This document shows positions 1 through 8,074 of a stretch of 64,000 bases of DNA, one piece after another. The translations under genes and the position numbers were made by a program. The stretch covers positions 62,001 through 126,000 of the forward strand of contig CAVTFG010000002.1 in NCBI GenBank assembly GCA_963734015.1, given 5' to 3'. How positions within the stretch are numbered: position 1 is the stretch's first letter; each line of letters opens with the position of its first letter. Under the pieces are notes generated by a model. The model saw only the letters and a list, made by a program, of their open reading frames with translations. It did no database searches and had not been told where the DNA came from. The stretch is from JALZKA01 sp963734015 (GTDB lineage Bacteria > Actinomycetota > Thermoleophilia > Solirubrobacterales > 70-9).

Positions 1-17
1 CAAGTCGGAGCCTCCTT
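1..17 (-). promoter_or_regulatory. Shine-Dalgarno site and possible TTG start of a gene running off the left edge
   Basis: On the minus strand AAGGAGG (11-17) is followed after 7 nt by TTG at positions 3-1. This spacing fits a ribosome-binding site, so a minus-strand gene probably begins at the window edge or just beyond it. Nothing of its product can be read. Confidence 0.35.
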
Positions 18-59
18 GGGAATGGCGCGCCCCGGGTGAGAGGGTGAGGCGCGGCGCGC

Positions 60-97
60 ATCTTAGCGGTTGGATACCCGGTTGACTGACCAGTCAA
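60..97 (-). promoter_or_regulatory. Palindromic operator and putative promoter for the gene at the left edge
   Basis: TTGACTG-AC-CAGTCAA at 82-97 is a perfect 16-bp inverted repeat of the size TetR-family repressors bind. On the minus strand a TAAGAT -10-like hexamer lies at 65-60, with the palindrome covering the -35 position 17 nt upstream. It sits upstream of the off-edge minus gene and downstream of the mutase genes. The controlling protein is not in view. Confidence 0.5.
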
Positions 98-136
98 TCT
101 ACCGCCGGGTAGGAACGCCTGTTCGGGTCTGGGCGG

Positions 137-559
137 TCAGGCCGGCGAGCGCTCGGCCGCCGCCCCGCGGATGAACTCCACGATCGCGTCCGTTGGCGCG
201 CCGGGGGTGAACACCTCGGCCACGCCGAGCTTCTTCAGCTCGGGCACGTCGTCGGCGGGGATCGTTCCCCCCACCGTCACGATCACGTCCTCGACCCCCT
301 GCTCGGCGAGCAGGGCGACGACCTTCGGCACCAGCGTCATGTGCGCGCCCGAGAGGATCGAGAGGCCAACCGCGTCGGCGTCCTCCTGGATCACGGTCGC
401 GACGATCTGCTCGGGAGTCTGGTGCAGGCCCGTGTAGATCACCTCCATGCCGGCGTCGCGCAGGGCGCGGGCGATGATCTTGGCGCCGCGGTCATGGCCG
501 TCGAGGCCGGGTTTGGCGACGACGACGCGGATCGTGCGGGTGGCGGTTTCCTCGCTCAT
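137..559 (-). CDS. Cobalamin-binding subunit of acyl-CoA (methylmalonyl-CoA type) mutase
   Basis: 140-residue stand-alone B12-binding domain. The DxHxxG motif (GLDGHDRGAK, His22 as the lower cobalt ligand) and the SGAH and GGT segments of this fold are present. It is expected to pair with the 552-residue catalytic subunit encoded just upstream (22 nt gap) to carry out the radical carbon-skeleton rearrangement of methylmalonyl-CoA or a related acyl-CoA. A TTG lies directly before the chosen ATG. A TACGCT hexamer 9 nt upstream of the ATG may give the small subunit its own leaderless transcript. Separate small subunits occur in isobutyryl-CoA, 2-hydroxyisobutyryl-CoA and archaeal-type methylmalonyl-CoA mutases, so substrate is unsettled. 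Confidence 0.9.
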   Translation of the reverse strand: MSEETATRTIRVVVAKPGLDGHDRGAKIIARALRDAGMEVIYTGLHQTPEQIVATVIQEDADAVGLSILSGAHMTLVPKVVALLAEQGVEDVIVTVGGTIPADDVPELKKLGVAEVFTPGAPTDAIVEFIRGAAAERSPA

Positions 560-581
560 CAAGCCGTCAGCGTAGTCCGTC

Positions 582-2240
582 TCAGAACTGCGGGTGCTCC
601 GTATAGGTCCCGAAGACCTCCTGCATCGCCGCGACCATCTCGCCCTCGCTCACCCGGGCTCGAGCGCAGGCGATCAGCTTGGGCATGAGGTTCTCGTCGC
701 CGCCGGCTGCGGCCTTCAGCTCCTCGAGCGTGGTGGTGGCTGCGGCCTCGTCGCGCGCGGCCCGCGTCCGCTCCAAGCGCTCGCGCTGGCGAATCTCGGC
801 CGAGGGGTCGGGCCGGTGGAGCGGCGGGTCGGCCTCGCCCTCGAGGACGTAGTCGTTCACGCCGACCACGATCCGCTGCTTGGCGTCGACCTCGGTCTGG
901 TAGGCGAAGGCGGCATCGGCGATCTCGCGCTGTGGGAAGCCCTGCTCGATCGCGGCGACCATGCCGCCGAGCTCGTCGATCCGGGTGAAGTACTCGCACG
1001 CCTTGGCCTCGATCTCGTCGGTCAGCGCCTCGACGAAATAAGAGCCGCCGAGCGGGTCGACGGTGTTCGCGGCGCCGGTCTCGTGTGCGATCACCTGCTG
1101 GGTCCTGAGCGCGACCCGCACCGCCGCCTCGGTCGGCAGCGCCAGCGCCTCGTCGAAGGAGTTGGTGTGGAGCGACTGGGTGCCGCCGAGGACCCCGGCG
1201 AGCGCCTCAATCGCGGTCCGCACGATGTTGTTCAGGGGCTGCTGCGCGGTGAGCGAGACGCCCGCGGTCTGGGTGTGGAAGCGCATCAGGAGCGAGCGCT
1301 CGTCGGTGGCGCCGTAGGTGTCGCGCATCTCGCGGGCCCAGATCCGCCGCGCGGCGCGGTACTTGGCGATCTCCTCGAAGAAGTCGATGTGGGCGTTGAA
1401 GAAGAACGAGAGGCGGGGTGCGAAGGCGTCGACCGAGAGGCCGCGCTCGAGCGCCCGCTCCACGTAGGTGAAGCCGTCCTTGAGCGTGAACGCGAGCTCC
1501 TGGGCGGCGGTCGAGCCGGCCTCGCGGATGTGGTAGCCCGAGATCGAGATCGGGTGCCAGCGCGGCATCTCGGCCGTGCACCACTCGACCATGTCGGTGA
1601 CGAGCCGCATCGCCGGCTCGATCGGGAAGCACCACTCCTTCTGGGCGATGTACTCCTTGAGGATGTCGGTCTGGATCGTGCCGCCGAGCTTGGCGGGAGC
1701 GATCCCGTTCTCCTCGGCGGCGACGACGTAGAAGGCGAGCACGATCGCCGCCGGGGCATTGATCGTCATCGAGACCGTGACCTCGTCGAGCGGGATCCGG
1801 TCGAACAGGGTCTCCATGTCATCGACCGTGTCGAGCGCGACCCCCTCGACCCCGACCTCGCCGAGCGAGCGGCCGTGGTCTGAGTCGAGCCCCATCAGGG
1901 TCGGCATGTCGAACGCGGTCGAGAGCCCGGTCTGCCCGTGGTCCAGGAGGTAGCGGAAGCGCTCGTTGGTCTCCTCGACCGTGCCGAAACCGGCGAACTG
2001 GCGCATCGTCCAGAGCCGGCCGCGGTACATCGAGGGGTACGGGCCGCGGGTGTAGGGGTAGGAGCCGGGCAGGCCGAGGTCGCGCTCTGAGTCCCATTCG
2101 GCGAGGTCGTCCTCGGTGTAGAGGGGGCGGACGGGGTGGCCCGAGATCGTCTCGAAGAGGGCTTCCCGCTCTGGGGTCTTGTCGTAGATCTCGTCGAGCC
2201 ACTGGTGGGCGCGGCGGCGGGCTTCCGGCTCAATCGCCAT
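582..2240 (-). CDS. Acyl-CoA mutase large subunit (methylmalonyl-CoA mutase family)
   Basis: 552 residues forming the catalytic TIM-barrel only; the C-terminal B12 domain is supplied by the downstream gene. The N-terminal substrate-channel motif (RGPYPSMYRGRLWTMRQFAG) and GLSTAFDMPTLMG are family hallmarks. It converts a branched acyl-CoA into its linear isomer (classically methylmalonyl-CoA to succinyl-CoA) in the cytoplasm. The repair GTPase MeaB is encoded about 11 kb away (13173-14150). No Shine-Dalgarno site precedes the ATG; TAGCCT lies 6 nt upstream, suggesting a leaderless mRNA. The exact acyl substrate cannot be assigned by eye. Confidence 0.9.
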   Translation of the reverse strand: MAIEPEARRRAHQWLDEIYDKTPEREALFETISGHPVRPLYTEDDLAEWDSERDLGLPGSYPYTRGPYPSMYRGRLWTMRQFAGFGTVEETNERFRYLLDHGQTGLSTAFDMPTLMGLDSDHGRSLGEVGVEGVALDTVDDMETLFDRIPLDEVTVSMTINAPAAIVLAFYVVAAEENGIAPAKLGGTIQTDILKEYIAQKEWCFPIEPAMRLVTDMVEWCTAEMPRWHPISISGYHIREAGSTAAQELAFTLKDGFTYVERALERGLSVDAFAPRLSFFFNAHIDFFEEIAKYRAARRIWAREMRDTYGATDERSLLMRFHTQTAGVSLTAQQPLNNIVRTAIEALAGVLGGTQSLHTNSFDEALALPTEAAVRVALRTQQVIAHETGAANTVDPLGGSYFVEALTDEIEAKACEYFTRIDELGGMVAAIEQGFPQREIADAAFAYQTEVDAKQRIVVGVNDYVLEGEADPPLHRPDPSAEIRQRERLERTRAARDEAAATTTLEELKAAAGGDENLMPKLIACARARVSEGEMVAAMQEVFGTYTEHPQF

Positions 2241-2279
2241 GCCTGAAGGCTAGTACGCCTCGTCGGTAGGTTTCGGCGT

Positions 2280-3209
2280 ATGGCGGTTTCCTGGTCGGAC
2301 GATGTCGACGAGCTCCTGGCCTCCGACCTCGCTGCGGGATTCGCGTACCTGACGCCGGCGAAGGGCGTTGTGATCACGCCGATGGCGCCGCTCGGGCTGC
2401 GGGATCGCGATGCGGGAACCGTCACCCTCTCGACATCGTTCGGGCTGTGGAAGAAGCTCGAGCGGATTCGGCGGAACCCGGGCGTCGCGGTGGCTTATCA
2501 CGCGCGCGAGCACGGGCTCACGGACCGGCCCGGCTTCGTCCTCGTCCAGGGCCGGGCGTCATTCCCGGCCGCGCCTGACCGAGCCTGGCTCGAGTCGATC
2601 ACGCCTGAGTGGGAGCGGTTTCTCGGGCCCCGCAGCGGCGGGATCGCCGGCCGCATGCTCGACGTCTACTACTGGCAGCGGGTGCCGATCACGATCGAGG
2701 TCGAGCGCGTGGTCGCGTACCCGGACGACCGCGCCGAGGAGGAGCCGGAGGTGTTCGGCACGCCGCTCGGGGGGCCACCCCCGCCGCAGAAGGCTCCCAA
2801 GGGCGGGACGGGCCCGCGAATCGACACCGGCAAGGCGGCTGCCGGGGCGAAACGCCTGCGGCACACGCTGCTCGGCTGGCGCGGCGCGGACGACATGCCG
2901 GAGGTGGTTCCGGCGACGGTGCTCGACCCGACGTCGGAGGGCATCGGCCTGCGCGTCTCGCCGGGTGCGGTCCCACCGAGCGGCCGGCGTGCCGGTCTCA
3001 CCTCGCACGCGTTCGAGCCCCGAATGGTCGGCCAGGAGCAGCGCGTCCACACGGGCTGGCTCTCGAGCGACGGGGCGGGACAGGTCAGCTACGCCCCGCA
3101 CACGGAGGCGGGCTACCGATTGCCCGCGTCGAAGGTGATGTTCACACTCGGATCCGCGTCGCTGGCCTTCAGGATGCGCGGAGCGCGGGCGGCGGGGCTG
3201 GTCCCGTAG
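2280..3209 (+). CDS. Pyridoxamine 5'-phosphate oxidase-like flavoprotein
   Basis: 309 residues. The first ~150 look like a split-barrel PPOX domain (early GFAYLTPAKGVVITPMAPLG, then SFGLWKKLERIRRNPGVAVAYHAREHG, the usual pattern of a flavin/F420-binding barrel with a 'no cross-talk' strand). The remainder (about 155-309) is a less recognisable extension with a proline-rich hinge (GGPPPPQKAPKGG). Likely a flavin- or F420-dependent reductase of unknown substrate. Divergent from the mutase operon across only 39 bp; TAGGTT ends 7 nt before the ATG, a leaderless-type promoter. Not closely assignable within the family. Confidence 0.65.
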   Translation: MAVSWSDDVDELLASDLAAGFAYLTPAKGVVITPMAPLGLRDRDAGTVTLSTSFGLWKKLERIRRNPGVAVAYHAREHGLTDRPGFVLVQGRASFPAAPDRAWLESITPEWERFLGPRSGGIAGRMLDVYYWQRVPITIEVERVVAYPDDRAEEEPEVFGTPLGGPPPPQKAPKGGTGPRIDTGKAAAGAKRLRHTLLGWRGADDMPEVVPATVLDPTSEGIGLRVSPGAVPPSGRRAGLTSHAFEPRMVGQEQRVHTGWLSSDGAGQVSYAPHTEAGYRLPASKVMFTLGSASLAFRMRGARAAGLVP

Positions 3210-3210
3210 T

Positions 3211-4004
3211 TCAGCGCCGGCGGCTGCGCCCACGCCGCGCCGGCGCCTGACCGCGGCGGCGGGCCAGCAGGGCCGAGCCGCCGCCGACCGCCGCTGCGGT
3301 CAGGGTCGCGCCCGCGATCGCGAGGCGGCGGCCGAGCTTTTCGAAGTGCATGACGCGCCAGCCCTCGGCGCGGGCGACCTCGTGCAGCGCGCCGTCCGGG
3401 TTCACGACGACGGCGTTCCCGACCGCGCGCAGCATCGGCAGGTCCGAGGCCGAGTCGGAGTAAGCCCACGACTCGCCCAGGTCGATGTCGTGCGACTCGG
3501 CAAAGCCGGCGATTCCCTCCAGCTTGCCCTCGCCGGTACATGAACGGGCCGTCGAGCCTGCCGGTGAAGAGCCCGTCACCGTCCAGCTCGTAGCGCGTGC
3601 CGATGCCGCCCTCCATGCCGAGCACCCTGCGCGACCATCTCGACCAGGTCGTTGCCGGCGGCGCTGACGATGAACGTCGGGCGGCCCGCGTCCTGGTGCG
3701 AATGGACCTCGGCCAGCATCTCCGGATAGATCCGTGGCAGGACCCCGGCAAGCACCTGCGGTCCGAGCCGCTGGAGGTCGCGGCCGCTCGTCCCCTTGAG
3801 GACGTCGCTGATCTGGTCCATCGCGGCCTTCGTCTTCTCGTCGGTAGAACCCCTGAGGCGGAAGACCAGGCCGTCGCGCGCCCAGCGCAGCATCTGCGCA
3901 CGCGAGATCAGTTTCGCGTCATACGACGCCCGGACCCACGCCATGCCGGACGAGCCGGCCATGAGCGTTCTGTCCAGATCGAAGAACGCCGCGGCGTGCG
4001 GCAT
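3211..4004 (-). pseudogene. HAD-IB family phosphatase, disrupted by two frameshifts
   Basis: The N-terminal piece (3576-4004) carries the nucleophile motif FFDLDRTL. The middle piece (VLGMEGGIGTRYELDGDGLF) is in a second frame, and the C-terminal piece (3211-about 3530) in a third frame with motif IV (YSDSASDLPML) followed by a hydrophobic helix and a basic tail. Joining them needs one base removed near 3625-3627 (CCC run) and one near 3527-3530. Restored, it is a ~264-residue SerB-like HAD hydrolase of unknown substrate with a C-terminal membrane anchor. It follows thiolase by 4 nt, so it is in that operon. Either a decayed gene or sequence error. Confidence 0.8.
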
Positions 4005-4008
4005 GAGG

Positions 4009-5190
4009 TCAGCCCGCTACTTCGAGCACGATCGCGTCGCCCTGGCCGCCGCCGGAGCAGATCGCGGCAACGCCGAGGCCGCCGCCACGCCGCCGCAGCT
4101 CGTGGACGAGCGCGCCGACGATCCGCGCACCCGAGGCGCCGATCGGGTGCCCGAGGGCGATCGCGCCGCCGTTGACGTTCACCTTGTCCTCCTCGACGCC
4201 GAGCATGCGCAGGGAGTTCAGGGCGACCGAGGCGAACGCCTCGTTGATCTCCCACAGATCGACGTCGCCGGGCTCCTTGTCGATCTTGCCCAGGGCCTGG
4301 TGAGCCGCCTTCGCCGGCGTCCTTGCGAGGTACGGGAAATCGTCGGCGATCGCGCCGTAGGCGAGCACCGTGGCGAGGACCTCGCGGCCGTTCGACTGGG
4401 CCCACTCGTCGGAGGCCACCACCGCCGCCGCGGCGCCGTCGTTCACCCCGGGCGCGTTGCCGGCCGTGTGCGTCGCGTCCGGGCCGCCGACCGCCTTGAG
4501 CTTGGCGAGCGACTCCTGAGTCGAATCGGGGCGGATCGCCTCGTCGGCCGCGATCTCCTGCTCCTCCTTCTTGACCCTGACAGTCACCGGGACGATCTCC
4601 TCGGCCATGTTGCCCTCGTCGGTGGCCTTTGCGGCGAGCTGGTGCGAGCGGGCTGCCCAGCGATCCATGTCGGGCCGGGTGATCTCGAGCTCGTTCGACA
4701 CCTCGGACGCCTCGTTGATCATCTGCTTGTTCGTGAAGGGGTTGGTGAGCCCGTCGTGGGTCATCGCGTCGACCGCGTTGACGTCGCCCATGCGGAACCC
4801 GAACCGGGCGCCGGGCAGGAGGTACGGAGCGTTCGACATCGACTCCATCCCGCCGGCCACTCCGACGTCGAGCTCACCCGCACGGACCGCAAGGTCGGCC
4901 ACGCCGATCGCGCGCATGCCCGATGCGCAGACCTTGTTGATCGTCTCGGAGGGGACCTCCTTGGGGATGCCGGCCTTGATCTGCGCCTGGCGCGACGGGA
5001 TCTGCCCCTGGCCGGCCTGCAGGACCTGTCCGTAGATCACCTGCTGGACCTGCTCCGGCTCAACGCTAGAGCGCTCGAGCGCGGCGGAGATCGCCTCCCC
5101 GCCCAGCTCAGTCGCCTGCTTCGAGGCGAGGCCCCCGCCCATCTTGCCGAAGGGGGTGCGGGCGGTTCCGAGGATCACTGTGCTGGACAT
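4009..5190 (-). CDS. Acetyl-CoA C-acyltransferase (thiolase)
   Basis: 393 residues, the normal length for a degradative or biosynthetic thiolase. The acyl-accepting cysteine is in NKVCASGM, and the C-terminal GHPIGASGARI and CSGGGQGDA motifs give the catalytic His and Cys. It cleaves or forms 3-ketoacyl-CoA, fitting beta-oxidation together with the acyl-CoA dehydrogenase at 11553. I chose the ATG at 5190 (AAAGG a few nt upstream) because the family starts at VILGTARTPFG; the frame is open upstream to 5349 but that part contains a dispersed repeat. Operonic with the HAD gene. Confidence 0.93.
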   Translation of the reverse strand: MSSTVILGTARTPFGKMGGGLASKQATELGGEAISAALERSSVEPEQVQQVIYGQVLQAGQGQIPSRQAQIKAGIPKEVPSETINKVCASGMRAIGVADLAVRAGELDVGVAGGMESMSNAPYLLPGARFGFRMGDVNAVDAMTHDGLTNPFTNKQMINEASEVSNELEITRPDMDRWAARSHQLAAKATDEGNMAEEIVPVTVRVKKEEQEIAADEAIRPDSTQESLAKLKAVGGPDATHTAGNAPGVNDGAAAAVVASDEWAQSNGREVLATVLAYGAIADDFPYLARTPAKAAHQALGKIDKEPGDVDLWEINEAFASVALNSLRMLGVEEDKVNVNGGAIALGHPIGASGARIVGALVHELRRRGGGLGVAAICSGGGQGDAIVLEVAG

Positions 5191-5256
5191 GTCAAAGCCT
5201 TTCGCGAGCTGACCGGGGAGGGCGAATCGTAGGGAAAGCGGGCCGGCGTGCCGCAG

Positions 5257-5297
5257 ATCAGCCGGCTCAACAACGCCGGGGCTCGGCTTCGTTCCTG
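5257..5297. repeat. Dispersed repeat family C, copy 1
   Basis: Positions 5260-5280 are identical, base for base, to the reverse complement of 55078-55098 (core AGCCGGCTCAACAACGCC), with weaker similarity for ~15 more bases. Here it lies between thiolase and pepA. The core folds as CCGGC...GCCGG. Confidence 0.6.
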
Positions 5298-5327
5298 CGG
5301 AACTCCGCCTCACTAGACTCGCCGCCC

Positions 5328-6782
5328 GTGCAGGTCGAGACCACCTCAACGCCGCTCGCCGAGCTGGAAGCCGACCTTCACGTCACCACCCTCGCCGCCG
5401 ACGCCGGCCTTCCCGAGGACCTGGCATCCGTTCCCGGCGCAGGTGACGCCCGCGGCGGCTACCGCAAGCTCGCCGTGCTCCATCCCGGCACTCCGGAACG
5501 GGTGCTGGCGCTCGGCCTCGGGGACCCGGGCGAGCTCGACGCCGAGAAGCTCAGGGTCCTCGGCGCGGTCATCGCCAAGGAGGCGCGGCGGCTCGAGGCC
5601 TCGAGCATCGCCTGGGCCATCGGCGAGCTCGGCCCGCTGGCCCCGGCCGACGCGGCGGCCGCGATCGCGGAGGGCGTGATCATGGGCGCCTACCGGTTCG
5701 ACCGCTACCTGACCCCCGACGAGGACGACCCGCCGGGCCCCGGGCTGGAGAGCCTGGCCCTCGCGGTCGCCGGCGATGCCGAGGGGCTCGCTGCGCCCGT
5801 TCGCGCCGCTCGGGTCCGAGCCGAGGCCGCCAATCGCGTCCGCGAGCTCCAGAACCTGCCGGCGAACGTCGTGACCCCGAGCTTCCTGGCCGACCGTGCC
5901 GGGGAGATCGCCGTCGAGTTCGATGCGGTGACCGCCGAGGTGCTGGGCCGGGAGGAGATCGTCGACAAGGGCCTCGGCGGTCTCGCCGCCGTGGCCGCGG
6001 GCAGCGAGCAGGAGCCGAAGCTCATCTGCCTCCGCTACGCCGGGCGCGGCTCGGGGGAGGTCCTTGGCCTCGTCGGCAAGGCCGTGACCTTCGACAGCGG
6101 CGGGATCTCGATCAAGCCCTCGAAGGGCATGCACGAGATGAAGATGGACATGTCGGGCGGAGCCGCGGTCCTGGAGACGGTCGCGGCGATCGCCGAGCTC
6201 GGACTGGGGCTTGATGTCGTGGCGGTCATCCCCTCAACGGAGAACATGCCCTCGGGCACCGCCACCCGCCCCGGCGACATCATCACCCACCTGAACGGCA
6301 AGACCGTCGAGGTCAACAACACCGACGCCGAGGGGCGCCTCATCCTGGCCGACGCCCTCACGTGGTGCGTGCGCGAGATGGGCGCCGACCGGGTCGTCGA
6401 CATCGCCACGCTCACCGGCGCGGTCCTCTACGCGCTCGGCTCCACCTACGCGGCGCTGGTCTCGAACGACGACGCCCTCGCCGCCGCGGTCGCCGACTGC
6501 TCGGAGCGGACCGGCGAGCTCGCGTGGCGCCTGCCCCTCCACCCGGAGTACAAGGAACTGACGACGGGCACCGTCGCGGATCTGGCGAACACCGGCAAGA
6601 AGCAGGAGGCCGGAGCGATCTACGCGGCGTCCTTCCTCGAGGAGTTCGTGGACGACCGCCCGTGGGCCCATCTCGACATCGCCGGCACCGCCTGGGACAC
6701 CGGTCGCGAGTACGTGGGCAAGGGGCCCACGGGCTTCGGCGCACGCCTCCTCATCACCCTGGCCCAGGACTCAGCCGCCTAG
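5328..6782 (+). CDS. pepA: Leucyl aminopeptidase (M17)
   Basis: 484 residues. Cytosolic two-zinc aminopeptidase that removes N-terminal residues from peptides. The metal and catalytic region is plain: GKAVTFDSGG, KMDMSGGAAV, and the family signature NTDAEGRL, followed by DRVVDIATLTGA. The N-terminal ~160 residues form the poorly conserved non-catalytic domain. The GTG start at 5328 has no Shine-Dalgarno site but has TAGACT 8 nt upstream, consistent with a leaderless mRNA. The 3' end overlaps the end of the convergent TPR gene by about 29 bp. Confidence 0.95.
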   Translation: MQVETTSTPLAELEADLHVTTLAADAGLPEDLASVPGAGDARGGYRKLAVLHPGTPERVLALGLGDPGELDAEKLRVLGAVIAKEARRLEASSIAWAIGELGPLAPADAAAAIAEGVIMGAYRFDRYLTPDEDDPPGPGLESLALAVAGDAEGLAAPVRAARVRAEAANRVRELQNLPANVVTPSFLADRAGEIAVEFDAVTAEVLGREEIVDKGLGGLAAVAAGSEQEPKLICLRYAGRGSGEVLGLVGKAVTFDSGGISIKPSKGMHEMKMDMSGGAAVLETVAAIAELGLGLDVVAVIPSTENMPSGTATRPGDIITHLNGKTVEVNNTDAEGRLILADALTWCVREMGADRVVDIATLTGAVLYALGSTYAALVSNDDALAAAVADCSERTGELAWRLPLHPEYKELTTGTVADLANTGKKQEAGAIYAASFLEEFVDDRPWAHLDIAGTAWDTGREYVGKGPTGFGARLLITLAQDSAA

Positions 6783-7996
6783 GCTTCGCCAGGATCGAGC
6801 GCGCCGCCGGGGCGTCGACCCCGTGGAACCGCGGCGACGCCTCGAGCGCGGTTTCCAGCAGCCGCCGGGCACGCCCTTCGGCGCCGGCCCGCTTCGCCAC
6901 AACGCCGGCACGGAACAGCATCTCCGGGTCGCGCCAGCCGGTGGCCAGCGCTCCGTCGCGACATCCGCAGGCTCGCGCGCTCTCGTCCGGCGGTCGAGAG
7001 CGCCCAGGCATAGGCCTCGGCCGACGTCACACTTGGCGCCCGGCGCCAGGTGGAACGCCCAAGCCTGACCGCCTTGCGCTCATCGCCGATGTCGGCCGCG
7101 AACAGCACCGCGCCCGCGTCCGCCTCGAGGCCGGAGCCGAGCTCGGCCGCGAACCGCCGCTCGGCGATCTCGTAGTGCCTCCGAGCCGCGCGGGTGCGTC
7201 CGGTCGCCTCCTCGATCGCGGCGAGCGAGGCCGCCACGTCGGCTCCCCCGGCGCGCGTCAGCGCGCGGTACTCGCGAATCGAATGGCGGTACTCGCCCTG
7301 CGCGGCGAGCAGGTGCGCCCTGCCCTCCTCGGCCGGGCCGAAGCCCGGCTGGGCGGCGAGGGCGGTCCGGAACTCGCGCTCGGCCAGCTCGTACCGGCCC
7401 AGGTCGAGCGCCAGCTCGCCCAGCAGCGCAGAGGTGAACGCGATCGCGGGTGGGTTCGCCGCCGCCGCTCCGCGTGCCAGCCGCATCGCGCGGAGCGCGC
7501 CGCGCACGTCGCCGTGCAGCTCGCGCAAGTAGGAGATGCGAGCGTACGAGGCAACGCCGGGCTTCAGGCTTACCAGCCGGTCGAGCGCCTCGGTCGCGGT
7601 TCCGTACCGGCCCAGCTCGACGTTGGCATCGACCAGGACCGGGAGCGCGTCCACCGACCGCGGTGCGAGCGCCCGCGCCTCCTGCGCGAGCCGCAGGCCC
7701 TCGGCGAAGTCGTGCCTGCCCATCGCCACCGTGGCGAGGCCGACCGCAGCGTCGAGATCGTTGGGGTCGATCGCCTGGGCGCGCTCGTAGGCGGCCTGGG
7801 CCTTGTCGTAGAGCCCGAGCGAGCCGCCCTGGGTGACCCGGTCGAGCAGCTCGGCGCCGCGGGCGTTGTGAACGGCGGGGCTCTGCGGCTCCGGCGCCGC
7901 CGAGCCCGAGTCGGATTGCTTCAGCAGGACGATCAGAGCGACGAACACGGCGAGCGGGGCAGCGAGCCCGATCAGCCATCTGCGTGCGTGAATCAT
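6754..7996 (-). pseudogene. Membrane-anchored TPR-repeat protein, frameshifted near its C-terminus
   Basis: N-terminal membrane anchor (about residues 6-25, LIGLAAPLAVFVALIVLL), then a long array of ~34-residue TPR-like helical pairs (e.g. YERAQAIDPNDLDAAVGLA). The frame beginning at 7996 loses similarity after SLRMSRR. Sequence continues sensibly in another frame (ALATGWRDPEMLFRAGVVAKRAGAEG) to a stop at 6754, so one extra base lies near 6951-6955. It follows the DUF4331 gene by 78 bp on the same strand and probably works with it. Function unknown; TPR arrays scaffold protein complexes. Confidence 0.75.
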
Positions 7997-8074
7997 TTGG
8001 GACCTCCAAGTGGTTCAGGGGACATCGGAGGGGGAGCGCGACGCGTGGTCGCGCTCCCCTCTCCGCTGCGGCAC

